A DNA stretch of 64,000 nt from NCBI RefSeq assembly GCF_018135625.1, contig NZ_CP073078.1, positions 2,946,501-3,010,500 on the forward strand, given 5' to 3'. Both the position numbers and the translations under genes were made by a program. The notes under the pieces are model-generated. The model saw nothing but the letters and a program-made list of their open reading frames with translations. It ran no database searches and had not been told where the DNA came from. This stretch comes from Phenylobacterium montanum (GTDB lineage: Bacteria; Pseudomonadota; Alphaproteobacteria; Caulobacterales; Caulobacteraceae). Shown piece by piece: positions 54,211 through 64,000 of this stretch; position 1 is the stretch's first letter, and every line of letters begins with the position of its first letter.

Positions 54211-55221
54211 CTATTTCGCGCCTGTGGGCAGGAACTGGAGCGTGTAGGCGCTCTTGTAGTCCATGGACTTGGGATAGACGCCCTGGCTGGCGGCCACGTC
54301 GAAGAAGGCCTTCCAGCGGGCGTCGGTCATGGCGCCCACGCCTTGCGCCGCCGCGTCGCCCGACAGCACGATCCCCTTCTCGCGCATCTTGGCCCGGGCC
54401 TGGTCCAGCACGTCCTGGGTCATTTCCGGATTGTCCTTCAGGATCAGGGCGTCGGCCGGCTTGGGATCGCCATAGAGATAGGCCTTCCAGCCCGCCGCGG
54501 TGGCGTCGACAAAGGCCTTCACCACCTGGGGCTTGGCCGTGATCAGGCTGTCATTGACCAGGACCATGGCCGCATAGCCGGGATAGCCCTCGTCGGCCAG
54601 CAGGAACACGGCGGGCTTTTCATGGCCGGCCTTCTCGATCGTATAGGGCTCGCTGGTCAGATAGCCCTCCTGGATCGCCTTCCTGTCGGCCAGGAATGGG
54701 GCGTCGGAGAAGGTGTACTTGCGCACCTGGTCGTCGGTGAAATGGTACTTGGCCTTCAGCCAGATCCAGAAGGCGGTGATCGAAGCGTCCGCCAGCATGA
54801 TCGGCCGGCCCTTCATGTCGGCGATGCTGTGGATGCCCTGACCGGAATGGGCGATCAGCACCTGGGGATCGCTCTGCATCGCCGCCATCACCGCCTTCAC
54901 CGGCACGTGCTGGTTGGCCATGTTCATGACGATGAAGCTGTTGGAGCCGACGCCCATGTCGATGGCGCCCGTAGCCAAGAGCTGAGGCACGTTCACCGCC
55001 GGCCCGCCCTGGATGATGGTCACGTCCAGGCCGCGCTTCTTGTACTCGCCGGTGGCCAGGGCCTCGTAAAAGCCGCCATGCTCGGCCTCGGCGCGCCAGT
55101 CGGTGGCGAACTTGATGGGGGTCAGGCCGCCCGACGCCGCCTGGTCGGGCGCCTTGGCCGGCGAACAGGCCGACAGCACCAACGCAGCGACCGCGGCCGC
55201 CGCCAATTGCAAGCTTTTCAA
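54211..55221 (-). CDS. ABC transporter substrate-binding lipoprotein, NMT1/THI5-like
   Basis: A 336-residue binding protein with a lipobox (AALVLSACSPAKA; Cys19). The NMT1/THI5-like fold is seen in IKFATDWRAEAEHGGFYEAL, YKKRGLDVTIIQGGPAVN, LATGAIDMGVGSNSFIVMNM and ADMKGRPIMLADASITAFWI. Family members bind a thiamine pyrimidine precursor, riboflavin, taurine, sulfonates or nitrate; the pocket does not let me decide. I see no TPP or FMN riboswitch in the 90 bases upstream. It heads the importer operon. Confidence 0.88.
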   Translation of the reverse strand: MKSLQLAAAAVAALVLSACSPAKAPDQAASGGLTPIKFATDWRAEAEHGGFYEALATGEYKKRGLDVTIIQGGPAVNVPQLLATGAIDMGVGSNSFIVMNMANQHVPVKAVMAAMQSDPQVLIAHSGQGIHSIADMKGRPIMLADASITAFWIWLKAKYHFTDDQVRKYTFSDAPFLADRKAIQEGYLTSEPYTIEKAGHEKPAVFLLADEGYPGYAAMVLVNDSLITAKPQVVKAFVDATAAGWKAYLYGDPKPADALILKDNPEMTQDVLDQARAKMREKGIVLSGDAAAQGVGAMTDARWKAFFDVAASQGVYPKSMDYKSAYTLQFLPTGAK

Positions 55222-55311
55222 GTAACACCCCTTCCCGCCGGTCCGGAGCTCAACCTAAGCGGCGAAGCGGATTTCGCAAGCGGCCCAGCCCTTCTGTCCC
55301 TGAGAAGAATC

Positions 55312-57104
<1,793 letters not shown>

Positions 57105-57108
<4 letters not shown>

Positions 57109-59267
57109 GGGTGCTGCTCCTCGCGCGGGGCCGTGCGGTCCAGGGGTGGGGCCTGGTCCTGAGGCGCATCGCGCCGACGCCCCTCGCCGCCCCCCGCGGC
57201 CTGGTCGAAGTCGTTGGACAGATCGCCGTAGAAACTCTTTCGCTGGTCCCCCGCCTCGGCGCGCGAGGCCTCGTCCGCCGGCTCGGCGTCGGAGGGCGGC
57301 TCGTCCGAGACCGTCTGCGCGCCGGCCTCGCCCGCGTCCGGCGGCGGCATCCAGTCGAAGTCGCGCACCGGCAGGTCGCGATGGGCCGCCAGCATCATCT
57401 GCCGCCAGATGTCCGCGGGCAGCTGGCCGCCGGTGACGTGGTTCATGGGCGAATTGTCGTCGTTCCCCACCCACACGCCGCAGACCCAGTCGGGGGTGAA
57501 GCCGACGAACCAGGCGTCGCGATAGTCGCTGGTGGTGCCGGTCTTGCCCGCCGCGGGGCGCCCGAAACCGGCGCGCACGCCGGTGCCGTGATCGATCACC
57601 CCCTCCAGCATCCGCACCATGCCGGCGGCGTTGGCGACGTCGTAGACGGCGAGGCCCGCCGAGGGGGCGCGGGCGTAGAGCACCTGGCCGCCGGTATTGG
57701 AAATCTGCTGCACCAGGAAAGGCTCCGTCCGCTGGCCGCCCTGCTGGAACACCTGGTAGCCGCTTGTCAATTCCAGCAGGTTCACCTCGTAGGTCCCGAG
57801 CGCCAGGGACAGGTTGGGATCGGCCGGTATGTCCTTCAAGCCGAAACGGTGAGCCAGGTCGGCGACCTTGGCGGCGCCGATCTCGCTGGTGACCCGCGCC
57901 GCCACGGTGTTGATCGAATGGGCCAGGGCCTCGGCCAGGGTCACCGGGCCGCGATAGCCGCCTTCATAGTTCGACGGCGCCCAGGTCCCGAACCGGACCG
58001 GCGCGTCCTGGCGCACGTCGGTGGGCTTCAGCCCCTGCTCCAGAGCCGTGGCGTAGACGAAGGGCTTGAACGAGGAGCCCGGCTGGCGCTGGGCCTGGGT
58101 GACGCGGTTGAAGGCCGAGGCGTGGTGATCGGTCCCGCCCACCAGGGCGCGGACGGCGCCGTCGGGGCCGATCAGCACCAGGGCGCCCTGGCTGGCCCCG
58201 GCGTGCGGCCCCTGTTCGGCCAGGGTCTTCTTGACGATCGCCTGGGCCTGGCCCTGCAGCGCCGGATCGATGGTCAGGCGCACGATCAGGTCTGGCGACT
58301 GGGCGCCGGTGATCTGCACCGCCTGGGCCGCAGCCATGTCCAGCACATAGCCGTAGTCGCCCTCGCCCGGCTGCTCCGGCGCCAGCCTCGGCGGCCGGTT
58401 CAGCGCGACCTGCTCCTGGGCGACCGTGATCCAGCCCTCGTCGCGCATGTGGTCCAGCACGATGTGCGAGCGGGCCAGGGCGGCCGGCATGTCGTTGGTC
58501 AGGGCCAGCCGTGTCGGCGCCTTGGGCAGGGCGGCCAACAGCGCCGCCTCCTGCAGGCTGAGCGCGCTGGCCGGCTTGCCGAAATAGGTCTGGGCGGCGG
58601 CGTCGAGGCCATAGGAATTGTCGCCGAAGAAGATGCGGTTCAGGTACAGCTCCAGCACCTGGTCCTTGGTCATCAGCTGTTCCAGGCGATTGGCGATCAC
58701 CGCCTCCTGCAGCTTGCGCTTCAAGGTCTGGTCCGGCGTCAGGAACAGGGTCTTGGCCAACTGCTGGGTCAGGGTCGAGCCGCCCTGGACCGTGCGGTGC
58801 GCCCGCCAGTTGATCCAGGCGGCGCGGATCACCCCGCGCAGGTCGACCGGGCCGTGGCTGTAGAAGCGCTTGTCCTCCACCGCCAGGAAGGCCCTGGGCA
58901 CATAGGGCGGCAGTTCGGCCAGGGTCACAGCGTGGCCGTGGCGGGCGCCGCGGCGGGCGATCACCGCGCCGTTGGCGTCCTCGAAGGTCATGCCAGGGGT
59001 CTGATTGACCGCCATCAGGGCCGAGCGGTCGGGGATCTCGGGAATGCCGGGCAGAAGCTCGCGCACCACCCACGTCTCGGCTGCGGCGAAGGCGCCGAGG
59101 ATCAGGAGCACCGCCACGGCCACCACGCCGAGGAGGCCCCAGGCGATCTTGCGCTTCGGCTTGGGCGGCCCGCCGCGACCGCCGAAGCTGCGAGGCTGCG
59201 GCGCCGCGGGCCGCGGGCCGGGCGGCGGCGGATCGTCATCGACGGGTTGGGGCGTCCAGTCGGTCAA
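57105..59267 (-). CDS. Class A penicillin-binding protein (transglycosylase/transpeptidase)
   Basis: A 720-residue bifunctional cell-wall enzyme. After a proline-rich cytoplasmic tail and a transmembrane helix (LLGVVAVAVLLILGAFAAAE), the glycosyltransferase 51 domain shows AVEDKRFYSHGPVDLRGV, GGSTLTQQLAKTLFL and LELYLNRIFFGDNSYGLDAA. The transpeptidase domain has the active-site Ser in PGSSFKPFVYATAL, the SxN motif in SINTVAARV and KTG in GKTGTTSDYRDAWFVGF. The C-terminus is an acidic, low-complexity tail of about 80 residues. It is of the PBP1 type that polymerises and crosslinks peptidoglycan. It is coupled by overlap to the ABC-F gene. Confidence 0.95.
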
Positions 59268-59334
59268 GGCGGGATGTAATCTAAAGCTGGCGGCCGCATG
59301 GCCGAGGAGGGGTCGGGCCGGTTAGAATGGTTCT

Positions 59335-59814
59335 ATGAGCGTAACCGCCAAACCTAAAAAGCCCTTTTGGCAGACCAAGCGTCTGGAGCAGATGACCGCC
59401 GCCGAATGGGAGAGCCTGTGCGACGGCTGCGGCCTGTGCTGCCTGATCCGCTTCGAGGACGAAGACACCGGCGAGATCATCCCGACCCGGGTCTCCTGCC
59501 GGCTGTTTGACGCCCAATTGTGTCGTTGTTCGGACTACGAGCACCGCAAAAAGACCGTGCCGGACTGCATCAAGCTGACGCCCGGCAATATCGAGGACCT
59601 GCTCTGGATGCCGAAGAGCTGCGCCTATCGGCGGCTGCACGAGGGTCGGGGCCTCGCCGACTGGCATCCCCTGGTCAGCGGCGATCCGGAGAGCGTGCAC
59701 ACCGCCGGGGTCAGCATCCGCGGCCAGGTTGTGAGCGAGGCCTCGCTGGACGATCCGGAGGACGCCATCGACTTCGAAGCCCCCGATCTCCTGGCCGAAC
59801 GGGGCTTGGACTAA
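59335..59814 (+). CDS. YcgN family cysteine cluster protein
   Basis: A 159-residue protein of the UPF0260/YcgN family. The Cys clusters [39 protein letters not shown] and VPDCIKL, then [20 protein letters not shown], suggest metal or iron-sulfur binding. The N-terminal [20 protein letters not shown] is the family start. Function is unknown. It is divergent from the penicillin-binding protein gene and stands alone. Confidence 0.93.
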   Translation: MSVTAKPKKPFWQTKRLEQMTAAEWESLCDGCGLCCLIRFEDEDTGEIIPTRVSCRLFDAQLCRCSDYEHRKKTVPDCIKLTPGNIEDLLWMPKSCAYRRLHEGRGLADWHPLVSGDPESVHTAGVSIRGQVVSEASLDDPEDAIDFEAPDLLAERGLD

Positions 59815-59888
59815 CCGGCGTTGCGGACATGTGGCAAATTTGCAACATTTGCTCTTGCGCCGGCTTTGGAACAGCCTAATTGAGGGCG

Positions 59889-60854
59889 ATGAAACACGAC
59901 CATTGGGGCGATCAGCACTTGGCGCAAGACCCGTACAAGGAACTCGGCGTTTCGCGCACGGCCAGCGCCGACGAGATTCGCAAGGCGTTCCGCAAGCTGG
60001 CCAAGCAGCTGCACCCTGACCAGAACCCCGGCGACAAGGCGGCCGAGGAGCGCTTCAAGCGCGTGTCCGGCGCCTTCGACATCATTGGCGATGTGGAGAA
60101 GCGCAAGAAGTTCGACCGCGGCGAGATCGACGCCGACGGGCGCGAGACCATGCGTGGCTTCGGCGGCGGCGATCCGTTCGGCGGGCGGGCGCAGGGCGGC
60201 TTTTCGGGCGGCGGCCCCTTCGGCGGCGGCTTCGGCGGCCAGTTCGAAGGCGCGGACCTGAACGACATCCTGGGCGAGATGTTCGGCCGGGCCGCGGGCG
60301 GGCGCGCCGGCGGCTTCAGCCCCCCGCCGGCCAAGGGCGGCGACGTGCGCGCCAAGCTGGACATCGACCTGGAGGAGGCGATCCAGGGGGGCAAGAAGCG
60401 CATCGCCTTCTCCGACGGGCGCACCCTGGACGTGACCATCCCCAAGGGCGCCACCGAAGGCCAGGTCATGCGCCTGAAGGGCCAGGGCTCGCCGGGACGC
60501 GGCGGGCCGGGCGACGCCCTGATCGAGCTCAACATCCGGCCGCATCCGATCTATCGCCGCGAGGGCGAGGCCCTGGTGATGGACCTGCCGATCTCTGTCC
60601 CCGACGCGGTGCTGGGGGCCAAGGTCGAGGCTCCGACCCCCGACGGCCCGGTCAGCCTGACTGTGCCCAAGGGCTCCAATTCCGGCCAGATGCTGCGCCT
60701 GAAGGGCCGCGGCCTCCCCGCGAGCCAAGGCGGACCCCGCGGCGACCTCCTGGCCCGGCTGGTGGTGGTGCTGCCCGAGGCGCCGGACGAGGCTCTGGAG
60801 AAGTTCGCCGAGAAATGGCGCAAGGAGCGGCCCTATGCCCCGCGGCGGAAATAG
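59889..60854 (+). CDS. DnaJ-like (CbpA-type) chaperone
   Basis: A 321-residue co-chaperone with a J domain (DPYKELGVSRTASADEIRKA, the HPD in QLHPDQNPGDKA), then a Gly/Phe-rich linker (residues about 85-130), and two DnaJ C-terminal beta domains with GGKKRIAFSDGRTLDVTIPK, GATEGQVMRLKGQG and LTVPKGSNSGQMLRLKGRG. It lacks the zinc-finger of DnaJ, which makes it CbpA-like. It stimulates DnaK. The ATG at 59889 is preferred over a TTG at 59880. Confidence 0.94.
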   Translation: MKHDHWGDQHLAQDPYKELGVSRTASADEIRKAFRKLAKQLHPDQNPGDKAAEERFKRVSGAFDIIGDVEKRKKFDRGEIDADGRETMRGFGGGDPFGGRAQGGFSGGGPFGGGFGGQFEGADLNDILGEMFGRAAGGRAGGFSPPPAKGGDVRAKLDIDLEEAIQGGKKRIAFSDGRTLDVTIPKGATEGQVMRLKGQGSPGRGGPGDALIELNIRPHPIYRREGEALVMDLPISVPDAVLGAKVEAPTPDGPVSLTVPKGSNSGQMLRLKGRGLPASQGGPRGDLLARLVVVLPEAPDEALEKFAEKWRKERPYAPRRK

Positions 60855-60918
60855 TTGACCCCACTTCTGCAAAGGGAGAGGGGAAAGACGTTCAGCCCCG
60901 GTTCAACCTGGCGGGCCT

Positions 60919-61263
60919 ATGCCTGACCCCATGATGAAGCGACGCGTCCTGATCCTGGCTCTGGCGGCGACCAGCCTGATTGCGCCCGGCCTGGCCCTGG
61001 CGCAGCAGGGCTCGGATTCCCTGGGCGCCGACTATGGCCTGCAGCAGAACGATGTCCGTCAATGCGTCAAGCAGGGCGGCTGCGTGCCGCTCAGCAAGGT
61101 CATAGCCGAGATCAACCGCCGCTCGCCCGGGCGCGAGCTGGACGCGGGCCTGGAGCAATCCGGCGACCGCATCGTCTATCGCGTGCGCTGGGCCGGCAAG
61201 GACGGGCGGCGGATCGACTACATCGTCGACGCCCACACCGGCGCCGTCATCAGCGCCAAGTAA
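60919..61263 (+). CDS. PepSY-domain periplasmic protein
   Basis: A 114-residue protein with a signal peptide (VLILALAATSLIAPGLALAQ). The mature part has a PepSY-like fold: VPLSKVIAEINRRSPGRELD, then DRIVYRVRWAGKDGRRIDYI and VDAHTGAVISAK. Small PepSY proteins often precede the two-component pair of the FeuPQ/PhoPQ kind and may modulate the sensor. It is 17 bases from the response regulator. A second possible start is the ATG at 60931. Confidence 0.85.
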   Translation: MPDPMMKRRVLILALAATSLIAPGLALAQQGSDSLGADYGLQQNDVRQCVKQGGCVPLSKVIAEINRRSPGRELDAGLEQSGDRIVYRVRWAGKDGRRIDYIVDAHTGAVISAK

Positions 61264-61280
61264 GGACCGAAAGAGACCAG

Positions 61281-61961
61281 ATGCGCATCCTGCTCGCCGA
61301 AGACGATCCCGACCTGTCCCGCCAGCTGAAACAGGCGCTGAGCGACGCCGACTATGCGGTCGACCACGCCCCGGATGGCGAAGAGGCTCACTTCCTCGGC
61401 GACACCGAGCCCTACGACGCGGTGATCCTGGATCTTGGCCTGCCCAAGATCGACGGGGTCTCGGTGCTGGAGCGCTGGCGGCGCGACGGCAAGACCACCC
61501 CGGTCCTGATCCTGACCGCCCGCGGCGCCTGGAGCGAAAAGGTGGCCGGCTTCGACGCCGGCGCCGACGACTACCTGACCAAGCCGTTCCACACCGAGGA
61601 GCTGCTGGCGCGCCTTCGGGCCCTGTTGCGCCGCTCGGCCGGCCACGCGGCGGCGACCCTGACCTGCGGCTCGATCCGCCTGGATCCCCGCGCCGCCCGC
61701 GCCTCGGTCAACGGCGAGCCCCTGCGCCTGACCTCGCTGGAATACCGCCTGCTGCACTATCTGATGATGCACCAGGGCCGGGTGATCGGCCGCACCGAAC
61801 TGGTCGAGCACCTCTATGACCAGGACTTCGACCGCGACTCCAACACCATCGAGGTGTTCATCGGCCGCCTGCGCAAGAAGATCGGCTCGGACCGCATCGA
61901 GACTGTGCGCGGCCTGGGCTATCGCCTGATCGCCCTGGAAGGCGAGGCCGCCGGCTCGTGA
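61281..61961 (+). CDS. OmpR/PhoB-family response regulator
   Basis: A 226-residue regulator. The receiver has LLAEDDPDLSRQLK, the phosphoacceptor Asp in AVILDLGLPKIDGVS, LILTARGAWSEK and YLTKPFHTEELLAR. The winged-helix DNA-binding domain has LRLTSLEYRLLHYLMMH, GRVIGRTELVEHLYD and NTIEVFIGRLRKKIG. It would control genes with the downstream kinase; candidates are envelope or metal genes by similarity to PhoP/FeuP, which is inference. Confidence 0.95.
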   Translation: MRILLAEDDPDLSRQLKQALSDADYAVDHAPDGEEAHFLGDTEPYDAVILDLGLPKIDGVSVLERWRRDGKTTPVLILTARGAWSEKVAGFDAGADDYLTKPFHTEELLARLRALLRRSAGHAAATLTCGSIRLDPRAARASVNGEPLRLTSLEYRLLHYLMMHQGRVIGRTELVEHLYDQDFDRDSNTIEVFIGRLRKKIGSDRIETVRGLGYRLIALEGEAAGS

Positions 61962-63388
61962 CCGCCGGCGTGGCCGGACAGCGGCGGACGCTGAGGCTCC
62001 CGCGTCTCCGCTTCGGCCCGCCGCCGCACGCCTCCCTGTCCCAGCGGCTGGTCATGCTGGCCGCCGTCTGGAGCGTGGTGGTGCTGATCGTCAGCGGCCT
62101 GGCGCTCACCGCCCTGTTCCGCCAGGAAGCGATCAGCCGCTTCGACCAGGACCTGTTCGACGTGGCCGACGGGCTCTATGCCGGCTCGACGGTCGACGAC
62201 CAGGGCGAGGTCGACGCCCCGCCCCTGACCGACAGCCGCGCCACCCGGGCCTATTCCGGCAAGTACTGGCAGATCTCCGAGCCGGGACCGGACGGCAAAC
62301 TGCACGCGGCCCAGCGCTCGCGCTCGCTGTGGGACTCCGAGCTGAAGGGGCCGGAGGGCGGCCTCGCGCAACTGCAGGCCCATCCCGGCCAGCCGGTCTA
62401 TTACGACACCGTCGGCCCGGCCAAGGAGCCCCTGCGCGCCGCCGCCATGTTGGCCCGCCTGCAGGGCCGCCAGGCGCCGGTGGTGTTCATGGCTGCGGAG
62501 GACCGCACGCCCTACGAGACCGATTCCCGAAGGTTCTCCCTGGAGACCGCCGCGGGCCTGGTCATCCTGGGCGTGGGCCTGGTGCTGGTGGTTCTGGTCC
62601 AGGTGCGGATCGGCCTGCAGCCTCTGTTCGAGCTGCGCAGCGAGGTGGCCGACGTGCGCACCGGCAAGGCCGAGCGGGTCAGCGGCGCCTATCCCTCCGA
62701 ACTGCAGCCCCTGGCCGAGGAGCTGAACGCCCTGGTGGCCCACGACCAGGAGGTGGTCGAGCGCCAGCGCACCCACGTCGGCAATCTGGCCCACGCGCTC
62801 AAGACGCCGCTTTCGGTCATGCTGGCCGAGTCCGAGCGCCAGGGCGGCCCCCTGGCGGAGCTGGTCGGTCACCAGGCCCAGCTGATGCGCCAGCAGGTCG
62901 ACCATCACCTGCGCCGGGCCCGCGCCGCCGCCCGCACCCAGGGCTCCCGCGAGCGCACGCCGCTGGAGCCGGTGATGGACGAGCTGGCTGTGACCCTGGA
63001 GCGGATCTTTTCCGACAAGGCCGTCGAGATCGACTGGCGCTGCCCCGAGGACCTGGTCTTCCCCGGCGAGCGCCAGGACCTTCTGGAAATCGTCGGCAAC
63101 CTGATCGAAAACGCCTGCAAGTATGGCCGAGGCCGGGTGCGTGCGATCGCCGCACCCGCTGGGCCGGAGCGGATGACGGTGACGGTCGAGGACAACGGTG
63201 CGGGCCTGTCGGAAACCGAGCGCGCCCAGGTGCTGAAGAGAGGCGCCCGGCTCGACGAAACCGCGCCAGGCTCGGGTCTTGGCCTGTCGATTGTCGATGA
63301 ATTGGCCCGGGCCTATGATGGCGCAGTCAGTCTGTCATCGTCGCCTCTGGGCGGGCTGAAGGTCTCGGTCGAGCTGCCCCGCGCCTGA
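61958..63388 (+). CDS. Sensor histidine kinase, PhoQ/FeuQ-like
   Basis: A 476-residue kinase. Two transmembrane helices (LVMLAAVWSVVVLIVSGLAL and AAGLVILGVGLVLVVLVQV) flank a periplasmic domain of about 145 residues with acidic patches. The HAMP-like linker is followed by the phosphoacceptor His in VGNLAHALKTPLSVMLAES and the ATP domain with EIVGNLIENACKYGRG, VEDNGAGLSETERAQVLKRG and GSGLGLSIVDELARAY. The ALKTPL H-box is the PhoQ-like version. The GTG start overlaps the regulator stop (GTGA). Confidence 0.93.
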   Translation: MTAGVAGQRRTLRLPRLRFGPPPHASLSQRLVMLAAVWSVVVLIVSGLALTALFRQEAISRFDQDLFDVADGLYAGSTVDDQGEVDAPPLTDSRATRAYSGKYWQISEPGPDGKLHAAQRSRSLWDSELKGPEGGLAQLQAHPGQPVYYDTVGPAKEPLRAAAMLARLQGRQAPVVFMAAEDRTPYETDSRRFSLETAAGLVILGVGLVLVVLVQVRIGLQPLFELRSEVADVRTGKAERVSGAYPSELQPLAEELNALVAHDQEVVERQRTHVGNLAHALKTPLSVMLAESERQGGPLAELVGHQAQLMRQQVDHHLRRARAAARTQGSRERTPLEPVMDELAVTLERIFSDKAVEIDWRCPEDLVFPGERQDLLEIVGNLIENACKYGRGRVRAIAAPAGPERMTVTVEDNGAGLSETERAQVLKRGARLDETAPGSGLGLSIVDELARAYDGAVSLSSSPLGGLKVSVELPRA

Positions 63389-63466
63389 GCTCAAGTTTAA
63401 CCTTCGGGAAGCCTTAACTTCGGTTGATCATTATCCAGGCAACAAGCCCGGGATCTGTCCGACTCG

Positions 63467-64000
63467 ATGTCAAACCTCTCGACCAACCAGGCGTCGATCC
63501 TACGCTCGATCTTCAGCGCGGCGCCCGACTCCGCCGTGGTCAATCTGGAACAGGCCCTGGCGCACGAGGTCACCCGCGGCGGCCCCATGGCGGAGGTGCA
63601 CAGCCTGGTGGCCCAGGAGGCCAGTAATCGCCGCGCCCGCAGCCTGGCCTTCATGCCGCTCCTGCCGCTGTGCCGGCCGGCGGCGATCGGCCCCTATCCC
63701 AAGTTCCCCTTCGAGACCCTGGCGCTGCTGTGGACCGCCTGCAAGGAAAAGGAGCCCAATGCAGCCCGCGCAGTCGAGGCCCTGGGCCCAATCCGCGACG
63801 AGGACGAGCGCGCCTACGCCCACAGCGCCTGTGACGCCGTCTGCCGCATCGCCGCCGAGGGCCTGCGCGGGGGGCTGGCCGAATTCGCCGGCGTCCGCAC
63901 GCTCCTGGACAAGGTTCCCGGCCGGGCGGAACTGTTCATCAAGCTGCTGGACCTAGCCCCCCTGGCCCGCGCAGCCTTGATGCGGCTGCCCGACTGGATG
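63467..64000 (+). CDS. Hypothetical protein, partial (runs off right edge)
   Basis: 178 residues are visible, with no stop. The sequence is mainly helical, with QASILRSIFSAAPDSAVVNL, MAEVHSLVAQEASNRRARSL, FETLALLWTACKEKEPNAAR and HSACDAVCRIAAEGLRGGLA. I do not recognise the family. No signal peptide is visible. Two TTAAC repeats 13 bases apart lie 50-70 bases upstream, too far apart for a standard CtrA box. The start is the ATG at 63467. Confidence 0.65.
   Translation, partial: MSNLSTNQASILRSIFSAAPDSAVVNLEQALAHEVTRGGPMAEVHSLVAQEASNRRARSLAFMPLLPLCRPAAIGPYPKFPFETLALLWTACKEKEPNAARAVEALGPIRDEDERAYAHSACDAVCRIAAEGLRGGLAEFAGVRTLLDKVPGRAELFIKLLDLAPLARAALMRLPDWM

Noticed and set aside
63398-63416. 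CtrA box upstream of the last gene
   Set aside because: The two TTAAC halves are 13 bases apart instead of 7.

Overview
The window is high-GC DNA from an alphaproteobacterium, almost certainly a member of the Caulobacteraceae (Caulobacter or Phenylobacterium type). The evidence is a CcrM-type GANTC methyltransferase whose promoter carries a CtrA box and two GANTC sites, further perfect TTAA-N7-TTAA CtrA boxes, a DivJ-like histidine kinase, an imuA-imuB-dnaE2 SOS mutagenesis cassette with alphaproteobacterial LexA boxes (GTTC-N7-GTTC), and Alphaproteobacteria-biased families such as DUF1491, DUF2336 and DUF6065.

Region 1 (1-10847) is the right end of an integrated defence island, visibly richer in A/T than the rest. 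All its genes read leftward: tyrosine integrase, excisionase-like HTH protein, ribbon-helix-helix protein, DNA cytosine methyltransferase, Eco29kI-like GIY-YIG endonuclease, Vsr mismatch endonuclease, two large proteins of unknown family, and the N-terminal 425 residues of a superfamily 2 helicase of the DrmA/DruE/YprA kind that runs off the left edge. The order methylase, large protein, large protein, helicase resembles Druantia type II (DruM-DruF-DruG-DruE), here with a restriction endonuclease and Vsr spliced in. The island ends in a 3' half of a tRNA-Leu(CAA), so the intact tRNA should lie to the left of the window. A perfect LexA box sits in the promoter of the defence operon.

Region 2 (10850-18657) is chromosomal and SOS-centred: a LexA-box-preceded hypothetical gene whose C-terminus is made of repeat DNA, a small membrane protein, a molybdopterin-domain-like periplasmic protein, and imuA-imuB-dnaE2 behind two LexA boxes. 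Both imuB and dnaE2 carry an in-frame insertion (59 and 65 codons) of the same palindromic repeat.

Region 3 (18700-33200) is metabolic and envelope: amidase, MetX-like hydrolase, M19 dipeptidase, an ABC-2 exporter, a double-retropepsin/TPR protein, an outer-membrane barrel, nitronate monooxygenase plus SDR, a CoA-transferase, a dimethylformamidase-like protein and a DUF6065 protein.

Region 4 (33493-43113) holds tag-rnhB-clc-ccrM, a YfiR / CHASE8-HWE kinase / receiver operon, sufE and the DivJ-like kinase. Region 5 (43104-52637) holds small conserved genes, prfC, an RsmC-like methyltransferase, an RsuA-like pseudouridine synthase, a CtrA-box TPR-like protein, a DUF2336 protein and a proline-rich secreted protein. 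Region 6 (52695-64000) holds an NMT1/THI5-type ABC importer, an Uup-like ABC-F ATPase, a class A penicillin-binding protein, a YcgN-family protein, a DnaJ-like chaperone, a PepSY/response regulator/sensor kinase operon and a partial unknown gene. Translational coupling by 1-4 base overlaps (ATGA, GTGA, TTGA) is used throughout.
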